Positions 44,028 to 52,529 of a stretch of 64,000 nucleotides of DNA are shown one piece after another. Position numbers and translations under genes: made by a program. The stretch is from an uncultured Eggerthellaceae bacterium (GTDB lineage Bacteria > Actinomycetota > Coriobacteriia > Coriobacteriales > Eggerthellaceae), in NCBI GenBank assembly GCA_910588205.1, contig CAJUQK010000008.1, positions 2,768 through 66,767 on the forward strand, in the 5' to 3' direction. The notes under the pieces are model-generated. The model was not told the origin of the DNA and searched no databases. It saw nothing but the letters and a program-made list of their open reading frames with translations. How positions within the stretch are numbered: position 1 is the first letter of the stretch; every line of letters begins with the position of its first letter.

Positions 44028-44654
44028 TCACGCACAACTTGAGTTATCGCGCGTTCCAACTGCTCGAAGGAGCAAAGCTTCTGCCAGTGCTAGCAAATGG
44101 TCGTAGTAGCCACCGGGAACAGCATCATGTACCTTACCATGAAAGGTACTCACCCATGCCGCTGGATGCTCGCACATGAAGGCGCATACCACCTCACCAT
44201 CCATCTGCCCGGCGCCCACCCGCCGGCACATCTCAGAGAGCGTCAAAAGCTCGATACCCATATGATCAGCATACTGATTGTTCTCATTGCTCACCACGAG
44301 GCCCATGTCGCGCAAGATGCCCTGCATGGCGAATGTGGGCTGACCGAATCCAACGGTCACGCCCTCTTCCCGATTCACGGTCTCCCAAGGAGGAGCTGCC
44401 GGGGAAGGCGGCCCTACGAAGAGATGCGTGAACTCAACCGAGACACCCTGTATCGCCTGGCCCTCATCTAACACTGAAGCCTTCTTGGCCCACTGGATGA
44501 GAGCCTCCTTCGCTTGGAGTATGACAGGATCATCAAAGTGAGGGAATGCCGACCAAAAGGCAGGGTCAAGACCTACGGTCTCTGTTTGCGACATCGGCTT
44601 GAGGAGGGAATTGCCGATGAATGCACACGCATTCGCATAGCTTTCGTAGTCCAT
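44028..44654 (-). CDS. TorD/DmsD-family molybdoenzyme assembly chaperone
   Basis: 208 residues, all-helical, with TorD-like blocks VEFTHLFVGPPSPAAPPWETV and YADHMGIELLTLSEMC, and a late helix with FHGKVHDAVPGGYYDHLLALAEALL. These chaperones bind the Tat leader of the catalytic subunit and help insert the molybdopterin cofactor before export. Last gene of the operon headed by the Tat-dependent molybdopterin subunit. GGATGGGG precedes the ATG. Full length for the family. Confidence 0.85.
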   Translation of the reverse strand: MDYESYANACAFIGNSLLKPMSQTETVGLDPAFWSAFPHFDDPVILQAKEALIQWAKKASVLDEGQAIQGVSVEFTHLFVGPPSPAAPPWETVNREEGVTVGFGQPTFAMQGILRDMGLVVSNENNQYADHMGIELLTLSEMCRRVGAGQMDGEVVCAFMCEHPAAWVSTFHGKVHDAVPGGYYDHLLALAEALLLRAVGTRDNSSCA

Positions 44655-44663
44655 GACCCCATC

Positions 44664-44680
44664 CTTTCGATCATCGAAAG
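44664..44680 (-). promoter_or_regulatory. hairpin over the torD-like ribosome site
   Basis: CTTTCGAT-G-ATCGAAAG on the minus strand, 8-bp arms, running into the AAAGGATGGGG ribosome site. It could lower chaperone translation relative to the upstream subunits. The minimal loop makes a true hairpin uncertain. Confidence 0.3.
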
Positions 44681-44717
44681 AAGACGATAAACTGCGTCCT
44701 CGTTATCTCCGTTAGCC

Positions 44718-45920
44718 TCAAGCTGTGGCAGACGCAGACTGCTCCGTTGCCATTGCGCTCTTGCCGGTACCGATCAGCCAATCGGTCAGCGCCATGAAGG
44801 CCAAGAACCCTAAAGAGAGCACGCCTAGCACGACGAAGATCTCAATGGCTGTGGGTGCATAGGAGCTGATCACGGCAAAGGAGCTGACACCCTGCGCATG
44901 CTCTGCCACGCTTGATCCAGAGATGAGGCCCGGGGCACCATAGACATCCGGCGTGATGAATGACGTGAAGAGGAGCCATATGCGCTTGAAGAAGACACCC
45001 AGCACGATGAGACCACTGGCCACGCAGACCAGGATGCTGTTCTGGCGGTTCTTCGCAAACACCAAGATGCAGAACGGCAACACGAGTCCGCAGAGGATCT
45101 CTATCCAGAAGAAGGGTGCCGTAGGACCAACAGTCAGCTCGGACAAGATGAGGGTACCTGCTTCTGTGCCTGGATAGGCAGTGGTCAGCAGCTCGCAGCC
45201 GATGAAGAACGCATCCACGGCAACGCAGGTAGCCAAAAGACCAGCCAGCGAGGCGATGAGGTCTTGAGAGACCTCGAAGATGCCCTTGCGGCGCAGCCCC
45301 GTCAATGCCAAGAGGAGCAATGCTAAGCCAGAATCCAGAGCAGACGCGACGAAGATGGGCGCCAGAATAGCTGTGTACCAACCTTCCTTCGCATTCTCTA
45401 GACCGAAGATCCAAGCGGTCACGCTGTGCACGAGAATGGCCACGGGAAGCGCAAAGCGGGACACGATGCTCACGGCATGGTCATTGTCCTTGCGCATGAA
45501 GTACAGGTAGAAGATATTGATCACCAGATAGCAGGTGATCACGCAGATATCCCAGATCAAAGGTGACGTGGGGTTGGGACCCGTGAGAATACGCCAGACC
45601 CGATACAAGCCACCAAGGTCTATCAGCACGAACATTCCTGCAATGCAGATGCACACCGTTGACAAAATGACAGCGGGCATAGCCACCTGCTTGAACTTCT
45701 TGATATGGAAGATACTGGCCGAAGAGGCCACGATGAGACCGCCCGCTGAGAGCCCCACGAAGAACATGAAGCAGGTGATGTATAGACCCCATGAGGTTCC
45801 GTTGTTCATGCCCGTCATGGCAAGACCACCAACGAGCTGAGCGATATAGCAGCCAACGCCGACGACCACGAGCACCGCAAGAACTCCGGTCAACGCTTTG
45901 TTTCGTTTGAGCAATTCCAT
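44718..45920 (-). CDS. NrfD/PsrC-family membrane quinone-interacting subunit
   Basis: 400 residues from the ATG at 45920 (AGGTGAT upstream, just after the previous stop). About 10 membrane helices, starting ALTGVLAVLVVVGVGCYIAQLVGG, with TSWGLYITCFMFFVGLSAGGLI typical of NrfD. It anchors the exported catalytic and Fe-S subunits and passes electrons from menaquinol. Third gene of the operon. The C-terminus ends in a polar tail (GKSAMATEQSASATA). Confidence 0.9.
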   Translation of the reverse strand: MELLKRNKALTGVLAVLVVVGVGCYIAQLVGGLAMTGMNNGTSWGLYITCFMFFVGLSAGGLIVASSASIFHIKKFKQVAMPAVILSTVCICIAGMFVLIDLGGLYRVWRILTGPNPTSPLIWDICVITCYLVINIFYLYFMRKDNDHAVSIVSRFALPVAILVHSVTAWIFGLENAKEGWYTAILAPIFVASALDSGLALLLLALTGLRRKGIFEVSQDLIASLAGLLATCVAVDAFFIGCELLTTAYPGTEAGTLILSELTVGPTAPFFWIEILCGLVLPFCILVFAKNRQNSILVCVASGLIVLGVFFKRIWLLFTSFITPDVYGAPGLISGSSVAEHAQGVSSFAVISSYAPTAIEIFVVLGVLSLGFLAFMALTDWLIGTGKSAMATEQSASATA

Positions 45921-45929
45921 GATCATCAC

Positions 45930-46547
45930 CTATTCGAAATAGTGAACGGAAGGTTGCGTGCCCATCTCTTCCAAGAGGGCGGTAGCGTGCTTGTCTCGAA
46001 CAAGCTTCGCCACATCGCTTTCGGGATCATCAAGATCTCCATAGAAGCGGGCGTGGCCGGGGCAGCAGATGACGCACATGGGCTTTTCGCCGTCGTCAGT
46101 GCGCTCCTTGCAGAGCGTGCACTTCTCCACGACGCCCTTCGGCCGTACGGGCACGCGAGCGTCCCCATAGTTCGCCTGAGTCAGCCGCTCTGGCTCACTC
46201 CAATTGAAAACGCGTGCATTGTAAGGACATGCCGCCATGCACATGCGGCAGCCGATGCACTTGTCGTAGTCGATCTCGACACGCCCTTTATCATCCTTGT
46301 ACGTGGCACCCGTAGGACAGACGCGCTGACATGCAGCGTTCTGGCAATGCTGACATGCCACGGGCAGATAGGTGCGCGTGAGGTTGGGGTAGGTTCCCTG
46401 TGCACCATCGGTTACATCGCACCCTTCCGTGAGCACGCGATTCCACATGAGGCCTTCAGGGATATTGTTCTGCATCTTGCAAGACAACGCGCAGGTGTGG
46501 CAGCCGACGCAGCGATCTTTGCTGATGACGATTGCAAGCCTTGTCAT
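45930..46547 (-). CDS. DmsB/NrfC-type 4x[4Fe-4S] electron-transfer subunit
   Basis: 205 residues with four cysteine clusters: CVGCHTCALSC near the N-terminus, CQHCQNAACQRVCP, CIGCRMCMAACP and CTLCKERTD...CVICCPGHA. No signal of its own, so it is carried out with the Tat-bearing catalytic subunit. AGGAGCTGAT precedes the ATG. It links the NrfD membrane subunit with the molybdopterin subunit. Confidence 0.93.
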   Translation of the reverse strand: MTRLAIVISKDRCVGCHTCALSCKMQNNIPEGLMWNRVLTEGCDVTDGAQGTYPNLTRTYLPVACQHCQNAACQRVCPTGATYKDDKGRVEIDYDKCIGCRMCMAACPYNARVFNWSEPERLTQANYGDARVPVRPKGVVEKCTLCKERTDDGEKPMCVICCPGHARFYGDLDDPESDVAKLVRDKHATALLEEMGTQPSVHYFE

Positions 46548-46563
46548 AGCTATCAGCTCCTTT

Positions 46564-48969
46564 CTACGCTTTGCGGATATCGACGAGGGTGTCAGAGAAC
46601 GGGATCACCGGACCGCACATGAGGCTGTAACCGCGTTCGATGGTGGTACGATTCGTGGTGTCCTGCACATTGCCGGCCACGGTATAGTCCGCCGTGCCCG
46701 CCTCGTAGATACGCACCGAACCAGGTCGGATGGCATCATTGGCATCGCATGGCACCGTGAAGCTGCCACGTTCGTTGAACACCTCCACGATGTCCCCATT
46801 CGCAATGCCCCGCGCCTCTAGATCAGACGGGTTCGCCACCACGGTTGGCTCGTAGTAGAGCTGCAGCCATTTGGCGTCGTTGTATTGATTGTGGATGCGG
46901 AAGCGCGTGCGCGTGTTGGTGAGCTGCAACGGATAGGTGGCGCGCAGCTCTTCGTTGTCGATCTCTTCGCACGGCTCCCATTGCGGCAACGCCTGGTTGA
47001 AGGGAACCATGTTGTCGTAGTAGACCTCCAGACGCTCAGACGGCGTGGTGAACTTGAGATCGTCGGCCACCGTGCGGATCTCAGAACGATCCGGTGAAGG
47101 CCAGACGCCCTGATTCGCAACGATATCGTCCAACTCGAGCGCCGCCACCTGCGGATCGGCGGATGTTGCCAACAGAGCCTCCACGCGCTCCGCGCCGGTT
47201 TTCGGCAGATAGACATCTTGACCGAAGCGCTTCGCTATCTCGCGCGTGATCCAAAGATCAGTCTTCGCTTCGAAGAGCGGTTCTATCACCTTCTCTTGAA
47301 GGACGAGTTGGCTATAGCCATCAGCTATGTTGCCGATCTCATCGTCGTATTCGAAACGCGACGTAGCTGGCAGGATATAGTCCGACCACTTGGCGCCCTC
47401 GGTGAAATACGGGTCGATGCTGACGATGAGATCCAGCGTATCGGCCCACTGCGTGGTCAGGTTCATGTCTGCCACATGCTGCGCGATGAAGTCGCCCCAG
47501 AAGATGGCGCCGTGACAGTTGTTCTCCTTGACTGGCATGTCATAGAGACTGACCTCAGAATCTGCTGCAGCCCATGTCTCAGGCACAGGCCACGCTCCCA
47601 AAGCCGGAAGCCAGCTGTTGTATTCTGGACCCACATAGACGCCAACGCCTGCGCCGGGTTTGCCGATGTTGCCCGTAAGCGCTACCAAGAGCGCAGCCGC
47701 ATGTCCAGAGATATCCGCGTTGGTCATCTTATCGTTGCCGCCCCATCCCAACGCGAGCGATGACGGCCCTTCGGCGTATTCCTCTGCCAGGGCTTCGATG
47801 CGCTCTTGAGGAATGCCTGTAACCTCTGCGGCCCAGGCGGTGGTATAGGGCTTCTGCGTCTCCAGCATGAGATCCCATACGGTGTGTGCACCAGCAGCTC
47901 CTGGCACCTCCGTCACGCTGAGCGTCGGCGTTGCCGATTGATCGAAGCGAATGGGATTTCCTGTCACTGGATCCATGACGAAGAACGGGTTGGCAGTCCC
48001 CGTCTCCGGCTCTTCAGCCGTTGGATCCTCTGCGTGGTCGCGCATTAGCTTATGCGTGGCATCATCCACCAGGAAGGGGAAACTCGTGTGCTGGCGCACG
48101 AATGCATCGTCATACAGCTTGTGATCCAAGATATGGCTGACCATGCCCAGGAACAGCGCCGCGTCCGCACCGGGCGCGATAGGGATCCATTCATCTGACT
48201 TGCTGGCCGTGGTGGAATAGTGCGGATCCACCGTGACCATGTGCGCGCCTGCTTCCTTCGCCTCTACGAAGAGGTAAGCGCTCGGCAGGCTGGATTCGCA
48301 ATAATTCGTACCCACCGAGAGCACCAGCTTCGAACGCGCCCAATCCCGGGCTTCAGGTGCCGACATGGCATAGCCGCCACCAAGCCCGGTGGCAGGATCC
48401 AATCCATTGCCCACACCAACGTCGATACCGGTAAAGCCACCGCTCTGAGCTCCCAGCAGAGGACCTAAGAACATGGAATCGGCTTCAGCGCATGAGGCCA
48501 CGAGCAGGGCATCCTTGCCGTACTGCGCCTGGATCTCCTTCACGCGCTCTGCAATGTCATCCAGAGCCTCATCCCAACTGATGGGCTCGAACTGTCCTGA
48601 ACCGCGCTCGCCCACGCGCTTGAGCGGCGTCTGCACGCGGCCGTCACCGTAGATATGGGTCACCTCTGATATGCCCTTCAGACAGATGGTCCGATACATA
48701 TCTTCGCCCACATCATTGGGTTGCACCAAGACCAGACGTCCGTCTCGCACCGTGCACTTGAGCGCACAGCAGCCACCGCAATGCTTTTGATGGTAGGTAT
48801 AGGCCGTCCGCTCCTCTGGCGCTGCTTGCGCCTTCACAGGCGCCAGCCACCCGTCAACGCTGGTCATACTGCCAGCGCCGGCAATACCCACAGCCCCAGC
48901 AGCAACCGCCGTTCCCTTGAGAAAGCTTCTCCGGGTGAGTCCGCCCTGCGAGCTTATCATTCCCGTCAT
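46564..48969 (-). CDS. Tat-exported molybdopterin oxidoreductase catalytic subunit (DMSO reductase family)
   Basis: About 801 residues from the ATG at 48969, which follows AGGAGGAG. Twin-arginine leader TRRSFLKGTAVAAGAVGIAGAG; N-terminal 4Fe-4S site HCGGCCALKC with a fourth Cys in TICLKG; molybdopterin-binding core (SISPYFTEGAKWSDYILPATSRFE-type DXXXT/S block near 540) and C-terminal cofactor cap LTNTRTRFRIHNQYND. Partners downstream are a DmsB-type subunit, NrfD and TorD, so it is a respiratory terminal reductase or a related oxidase facing outward. The substrate is not readable; close families in Eggerthellaceae reduce N-oxides, sulfoxides, catechols and acrylates-type acceptors. Confidence 0.88.
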   Translation of the reverse strand: MTGMISSQGGLTRRSFLKGTAVAAGAVGIAGAGSMTSVDGWLAPVKAQAAPEERTAYTYHQKHCGGCCALKCTVRDGRLVLVQPNDVGEDMYRTICLKGISEVTHIYGDGRVQTPLKRVGERGSGQFEPISWDEALDDIAERVKEIQAQYGKDALLVASCAEADSMFLGPLLGAQSGGFTGIDVGVGNGLDPATGLGGGYAMSAPEARDWARSKLVLSVGTNYCESSLPSAYLFVEAKEAGAHMVTVDPHYSTTASKSDEWIPIAPGADAALFLGMVSHILDHKLYDDAFVRQHTSFPFLVDDATHKLMRDHAEDPTAEEPETGTANPFFVMDPVTGNPIRFDQSATPTLSVTEVPGAAGAHTVWDLMLETQKPYTTAWAAEVTGIPQERIEALAEEYAEGPSSLALGWGGNDKMTNADISGHAAALLVALTGNIGKPGAGVGVYVGPEYNSWLPALGAWPVPETWAAADSEVSLYDMPVKENNCHGAIFWGDFIAQHVADMNLTTQWADTLDLIVSIDPYFTEGAKWSDYILPATSRFEYDDEIGNIADGYSQLVLQEKVIEPLFEAKTDLWITREIAKRFGQDVYLPKTGAERVEALLATSADPQVAALELDDIVANQGVWPSPDRSEIRTVADDLKFTTPSERLEVYYDNMVPFNQALPQWEPCEEIDNEELRATYPLQLTNTRTRFRIHNQYNDAKWLQLYYEPTVVANPSDLEARGIANGDIVEVFNERGSFTVPCDANDAIRPGSVRIYEAGTADYTVAGNVQDTTNRTTIERGYSLMCGPVIPFSDTLVDIRKA

Positions 48970-49055
48970 CTCTCCTCCTCTTGCCATGACGCAGCGCGCA
49001 CCCTTGCGCTGATGCGTCGAAAAAATTATTGAGAGCGGCCGACTCTTTTGAGAAG

Positions 49056-49102
49056 ACTATAGCGCTTTGTCCTATGACAATCAAGAATAATCCTATGACA
49101 AT
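49056..49102 (-). promoter_or_regulatory. promoter of the Tat-molybdoenzyme operon with twin 12-bp repeat
   Basis: Minus strand: TTGATT (49084-49079), 17-base spacer, TATAGT (49061-49056). Two identical ATTGTCATAGGA sites at 49102-49091 and 49081-49070, exactly 21 bases apart (two helix turns), overlap and flank the -35. This is the layout of a cooperative activator or repressor. An 11/12 match occurs at 52198-52187 before another NrfD-like gene. Confidence 0.6.
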
Positions 49103-49139
49103 TTTCAACAGTGCTGCGACGCCAGGTATTTTGGTTTTT

Positions 49140-49180
49140 ATCTGATAATTTTCTATCATATAATCTGATCAATATCTGAT
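49140..49180 (+). promoter_or_regulatory. promoter and repeated operator of the toxin-antitoxin pair
   Basis: A TATAAT -10 at 49159-49164 and three ATCTGAT repeats at 49140-49146, 49163-49169 and 49174-49180, around the expected start site. Repeats overlapping the core promoter are usual for autoregulated antitoxins. The -35 is poor. Confidence 0.5.
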
Positions 49181-49194
49181 TGAGAGGAGCTGCA

Positions 49195-49482
49195 ATGGAA
49201 CCCATCTTCCCCATCACGGCTTTGTCCAAAGACCAAGCTGCAGTAAAAGAGGCTGCTCGCAACAATGTGGTTCGCATCACCGAACATGGCTCGGCTGCTT
49301 GGATCTTCACCTCCGAAGAAATGCTGGAGCAGAAGATCAGAGATGCCATCGATGACGCAGTCTACGAGGCACGCCTCGCATGGATCGTCGAACGGGGACA
49401 TCGTGACATCGCCGAAGGTAGATATGTCATCGGCACCGAGAACGCAAAGAAAAAGATTGCCGAGATGAGGGCCTCTCAGTGA
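49195..49482 (+). CDS. antitoxin, Phd/YefM-like
   Basis: 95 residues from the ATG at 49195 (GAGGAG upstream). The N-terminal half (FPITALSKDQAAVKEAARNNVVRITEHGSAAWIFTSEEMLE) has the beta-alpha layout of Phd/YefM DNA-binding antitoxins; the C-terminal half is helical and charged, as expected for the toxin-neutralising tail. Its stop overlaps the next start (GTGA), the typical antitoxin-first arrangement. Upstream repeats support autoregulation. Confidence 0.7.
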   Translation: MEPIFPITALSKDQAAVKEAARNNVVRITEHGSAAWIFTSEEMLEQKIRDAIDDAVYEARLAWIVERGHRDIAEGRYVIGTENAKKKIAEMRASQ

Positions 49483-49745
49483 AACAGATCGTGTACGCCG
49501 ATGGTTTCTTCGATGACCTTCTTCAAGTTTCCTCGGAGAAGGCCGAGGCGCAGATATTCCACGACATCGAGCTTCTACCTTCTGTACCTGTTCTCGGATC
49601 TGTCGACGCGCCAACATCGACAAGGCGGATCCATGGCGAGCGCGTCCGCAAGATTCCTGCCAACCCGTTCGACGTGATCTATAAGATACGAAACGACGGC
49701 GATTTCCTCATCCTCGGCATAATGCATCAGCGGGCTGCCCGATAG
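49479..49745 (+). CDS. RelE/ParE-type toxin
   Basis: 88 residues, GTG start overlapping the antitoxin stop. The compact alpha/beta chain ends in RIHGERVRKIPANPFDVIYKIRNDGDFLILGIMHQRAAR, the strand-rich basic C-terminus of RelE/ParE toxins with the conserved R...Y...H/R positions. Likely a ribosome-dependent mRNA nuclease or gyrase inhibitor; the family cannot be narrowed by eye. It converges with the SPFH gene at 2 bases, with no terminator between. Confidence 0.72.
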   Translation: MKQIVYADGFFDDLLQVSSEKAEAQIFHDIELLPSVPVLGSVDAPTSTRRIHGERVRKIPANPFDVIYKIRNDGDFLILGIMHQRAAR

Positions 49746-49747
49746 CG

Positions 49748-50686
49748 TCAAAGCTTCTCTTTCGATCTGTCAAAGAGCGATCCTTCATTGAACACCTGTG
49801 CAAAGGAACTGGGGATGACGACAGTGCCCTTGCCTTCGCACAGCGATTCGTTCAGCAGATGCATGGATCTCAGATGCATGGCAGCCTTGTTGCCTTCGTA
49901 GAGATTCTCCATCTCATTCAGCATCTCGAAGATATCCTGTTCGGCTTCAACTAGGATGATACGTGCCTTCTTGCGCTGTTCTGCCTGAGCCTCCAGCGAC
50001 ATGACTTCTTGCAAGTCCTTCGGAAGAAGGATGTCGCGCACCTCTACAGACAAGATAGTCACACCCCAGGGCGCAACTTTCTCTTCCAGCACATGCTTGA
50101 GCTCCCGATCCAGCTGCTCGCGCCGTATAGCCACTTCCGCTGCTGTGGCACGGCCGATGGCATCACGCAGAGCCGTTTGCGCTGAAAGCTCCACAGCTGC
50201 GGTGAAATCACCCACCTCAGTGCAGGCCGCTTTCGCATCCCATACATGCCAGAAGAGAACCGCATTCACATCCAGTGGCACCAGATCTGCCGTGAGCGTC
50301 TCTTCTGCGCCGAAGGTGGTGGCGCGCATGCGGGTATCCACACGCATGGTGTTGCTCTCTATGATGGGCCATGTCCAGAAGAGCCCTGGGCCGGAGATGC
50401 GGTTGAGTTTGCCCAAGCGGAGCACGACCACGCGCTCCCACTGTTGAGCGATATGGCACGATGATGCGACCAGTGCAGCAAGCACCACCGCGCTGATCAC
50501 CCCTCCAAAACTGACTCTTCCCTGAAGGATGAATACCACACCCAGAACAAGAGCGAACGAGACCACGAGCAGTGCAATGGTGAAGACCACGACACCGTTG
50601 TTCGACGCGCGCTCTCCCACGATCTCAGTGGCGGTGTCAGGCTTCACCCAGTGTCGCTTCTTTTGACTCTTCGCATCCTTCACCAT
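49748..50686 (-). CDS. SPFH/slipin (band 7) membrane protein
   Basis: 312 residues. Two N-terminal hydrophobic helices (~30-75), then a prohibitin-homology domain: ERVVVLRLGKLNRISGPGLFWTWPIIE, DTRMRATTFGAEETLTADLVPLDVNAVLFWHV, and a coiled-coil-like tail rich in Glu/Ala (LQEVMSLEAQAEQRKKARIILVEAEQ). Slipin-type SPFH proteins form membrane scaffolds. AGGAGAGG precedes the ATG. Third gene after an NrfD-like protein and a GntR regulator. Partner proteins such as NfeD are not encoded here. Confidence 0.88.
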   Translation of the reverse strand: MVKDAKSQKKRHWVKPDTATEIVGERASNNGVVVFTIALLVVSFALVLGVVFILQGRVSFGGVISAVVLAALVASSCHIAQQWERVVVLRLGKLNRISGPGLFWTWPIIESNTMRVDTRMRATTFGAEETLTADLVPLDVNAVLFWHVWDAKAACTEVGDFTAAVELSAQTALRDAIGRATAAEVAIRREQLDRELKHVLEEKVAPWGVTILSVEVRDILLPKDLQEVMSLEAQAEQRKKARIILVEAEQDIFEMLNEMENLYEGNKAAMHLRSMHLLNESLCEGKGTVVIPSSFAQVFNEGSLFDRSKEKL

Positions 50687-50730
50687 GGCTACCTCTCCTG
50701 ATCTTCCGTACGTGTGGCATCCTTGAACAC

Positions 50731-51192
50731 TCAGGCTCCTTGGGCGTGGCGTTTGCTTTTCTCCTCGCGGAAATCAAGGATGCGTCCACCAGGTTCACCT
50801 TCATGTTCGGCGTTATAGCGAAGCCGCTTGATGTGACGCGCGAAAGCCTTTTCGATATCCTCGTAGCCCATGCCAAGTTCGCGACAGGCAGCGATGGCAT
50901 CGTCCATGATCCCGTTCACTTGGTCGAACTCATCATCACCAAGCTGCGAAGCGATGTCTGTCACGAACACGCCTCGCCCACGCGTGGACTCCAGATACCC
51001 GTCAGAGACCAAACTCAGATACGCCTTGTTCACCGTGTTGTAGTTGATAGAGATCTCAGAAGCCAACCCGCGCACCGTGGGCAGCTTTTCGCCCGGCTTC
51101 AGCATACCAGAATTGATGAGATACGCGATGCGTTGTCGTAACTGCACCCACAGGGGCACATCGCTCGTTTCATCCACCTTGAAAGAGATCAT
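50731..51192 (-). CDS. GntR-family regulator, YtrA type
   Basis: 153 residues. Winged helix-turn-helix at ~10-75 (PLWVQLRQRIAYLINSGMLKPGEKLPTVRGLASEISINYNTVNKAY) followed by a short helical dimerisation tail, the compact YtrA layout with no ligand domain. YtrA-type repressors usually control adjacent membrane transport or envelope genes, here the NrfD-like gene upstream and SPFH gene downstream. AAAGG precedes the ATG, 12 bases after the NrfD-like stop. Confidence 0.88.
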   Translation of the reverse strand: MISFKVDETSDVPLWVQLRQRIAYLINSGMLKPGEKLPTVRGLASEISINYNTVNKAYLSLVSDGYLESTRGRGVFVTDIASQLGDDEFDQVNGIMDDAIAACRELGMGYEDIEKAFARHIKRLRYNAEHEGEPGGRILDFREEKSKRHAQGA

Positions 51193-51204
51193 GGGGGAGC
51201 CTTT

Positions 51205-52179
51205 CTATGAGATGAGCAACGCGGGGTGCATGGCAGCATCAACGACCAAGAACCGTAAGATGAATCCACCGATAAGCACGCACGTTGCCGTTCCCAACAT
51301 GAAGAGCACACGCCGGTTCATGCGCCCGGCAGCAACGGGCTTCTGAGCGGTATGCCCGATGATGACGTCTTGCACGAATGGCACAGCCAGTCCGACGAAG
51401 ACAAAACCTGTCCAAAAGAGCACGGCAAACGGACCGACCAGCAAGCTTTCAAGCGACGTGCGCGCTATTTGAGCTGTACTGCCTATGGGATCGGCGAGAC
51501 CGCCCGCCGTATCCCAGACCGACAGTAGGCAAAAGATGCTCACGACCGCTTCCAGAACGATGACGAAGGCATCGATCTTCACCAAGCGCACGAGAGTGGA
51601 GGCGAAGAGTTCCATCGTTCGCGAAGCGAACGATGCGATGAGAACGAGTGCGATGCCACATGAAAGCCCTGACAGTGCGAACAGAAGCACAAGCCAAGGT
51701 GTATGCCAAAGGGGAACCGCCTGCACATCCGACAGCATAAGGCCGGTATAGACGATGACCGCCATGCTGGCGATGATGCAGAGAGCATCAAGAGCGGTTG
51801 CCATCCACGAAGAAGCCGGCAGAACACCCGACCAGATCAAAAGACGAATGCCCGCAAAGAGCACGCATGCGATGATGGCCCAAGCGCCAAAAGCGATGTA
51901 GGTAGGTGCCGGATGGGTCAGCAGAAGCAGGATCCTATCAGGTCGACCTGTATCCGCCATAAGGCAAACGGCTCCTAAGAGAAGCGCACTAAGGGCAGCC
52001 AGATAGAGCGCAGCGAAGAAGCGCTTCCAAACGCATCCCTGACTTGAGCGCATATGCAAACCAAGAACCGTCCTTACCTCTTCAGGATCAGCCAGAAGGC
52101 CCAGAACGGATGCCACGAGACAGCATCCAGCGCCGGTTCCACCCAAGAACAGATACATGATGATGAGTTCGCTGAACAT
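51205..52179 (-). CDS. orphan NrfD/DmsC-like polytopic membrane protein
   Basis: 324 residues from the ATG at 52179, with 8-9 membrane helices (MFSELIIMYLFLGGTGAGCCLVASVLG; LFAALYLAALSALLLGAVC-type helices). The N-terminal YLFLGGTGAG and later helices resemble DmsC/NrfD quinol subunits. No Fe-S or catalytic subunit is next to it. The ATG lacks a Shine-Dalgarno, and a TATGAT box 7 bases upstream suggests a leaderless message. The longer open frame upstream runs through repeat elements and is rejected. It could serve the molybdoenzyme operon at 46-49 kb, whose promoter shares a sequence motif. Confidence 0.72.
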   Translation of the reverse strand: MFSELIIMYLFLGGTGAGCCLVASVLGLLADPEEVRTVLGLHMRSSQGCVWKRFFAALYLAALSALLLGAVCLMADTGRPDRILLLLTHPAPTYIAFGAWAIIACVLFAGIRLLIWSGVLPASSWMATALDALCIIASMAVIVYTGLMLSDVQAVPLWHTPWLVLLFALSGLSCGIALVLIASFASRTMELFASTLVRLVKIDAFVIVLEAVVSIFCLLSVWDTAGGLADPIGSTAQIARTSLESLLVGPFAVLFWTGFVFVGLAVPFVQDVIIGHTAQKPVAAGRMNRRVLFMLGTATCVLIGGFILRFLVVDAAMHPALLIS

Positions 52180-52297
52180 GCAACTATCATATGACAATCT
52201 TGCGACCCTGAGAAGGGCGAATCCAATGGAGTTGCCAAGGATCAAGGGCTGATGCCGGAACTGGACAAAAGACGAGGCATATGTTGCGCGAGAACCG

Positions 52298-52342
52298 CGC
52301 ACAACATATTCATTGCGGCACTTGCCGGATTGCCTAGCGCAT
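52298..52342 (+). repeat. intergenic repeat B, copy 2
   Basis: GCGCACAACATATTCATTGC, then GGCACTTGCCGGATTGCCTA and GCGCAT, matching copy 1 at 43671-43714 apart from a two-base insertion and scattered substitutions. Here B lies before A, whereas at 43.5 kb A lies before B, both in plus orientation. Confidence 0.7.
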
Positions 52343-52379
52343 GGAGTTGTTCCGGGTGCAACATCGGGCTGATCGAGAT

Positions 52380-52484
52380 CAGCCCCCACGAAGGACCGGC
52401 AGCATTATCCTCGTAGGGGTCGACCATGATCGACCCCCCCCTGCAACGACCCATCCAAAGCGACACGAAGTCGACGGTCGACCC
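52380..52484 (+). repeat. intergenic repeat A, copy 2
   Basis: Same block order as copy 1: CAGCCCCCACGAAGGA, ATCCTCGTAGGGG, the near-palindrome GGGTCGACCATGATCGACCC, CTGCAACGACCC and GTCGACGGTCGACCC. Substitutions in one palindrome arm are matched in the other (GGTCGATC/GATCGACC against GGTCGACC/...GATCGACC in part), hinting that structure matters. Confidence 0.7.
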
Positions 52485-52529
52485 TTCTGCAACCAGCACC
52501 ACAGCTCTTCGCGCCCTGTCCCCTGCTCC

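Larger units (their letters stand above)
52180..52529. other. 350-base gene-free region with repeat elements
   Basis: Contains the -10-like TATGAT and ATTGTCATATGA sequence for the NrfD-like gene near 52186-52198, an imperfect palindrome ATGTTGCGCG agaac CGCGCACAACAT around 52281-52307, and repeats B2 and A2. Open frames here are not credible. Confidence 0.45.

Noticed and set aside
52180..52389. N-terminal extension of the NrfD-like frame
   Set aside because: Runs through the repeat elements; the peptide has no membrane-protein character before residue 71 and the promoter-like sequence lies inside it.
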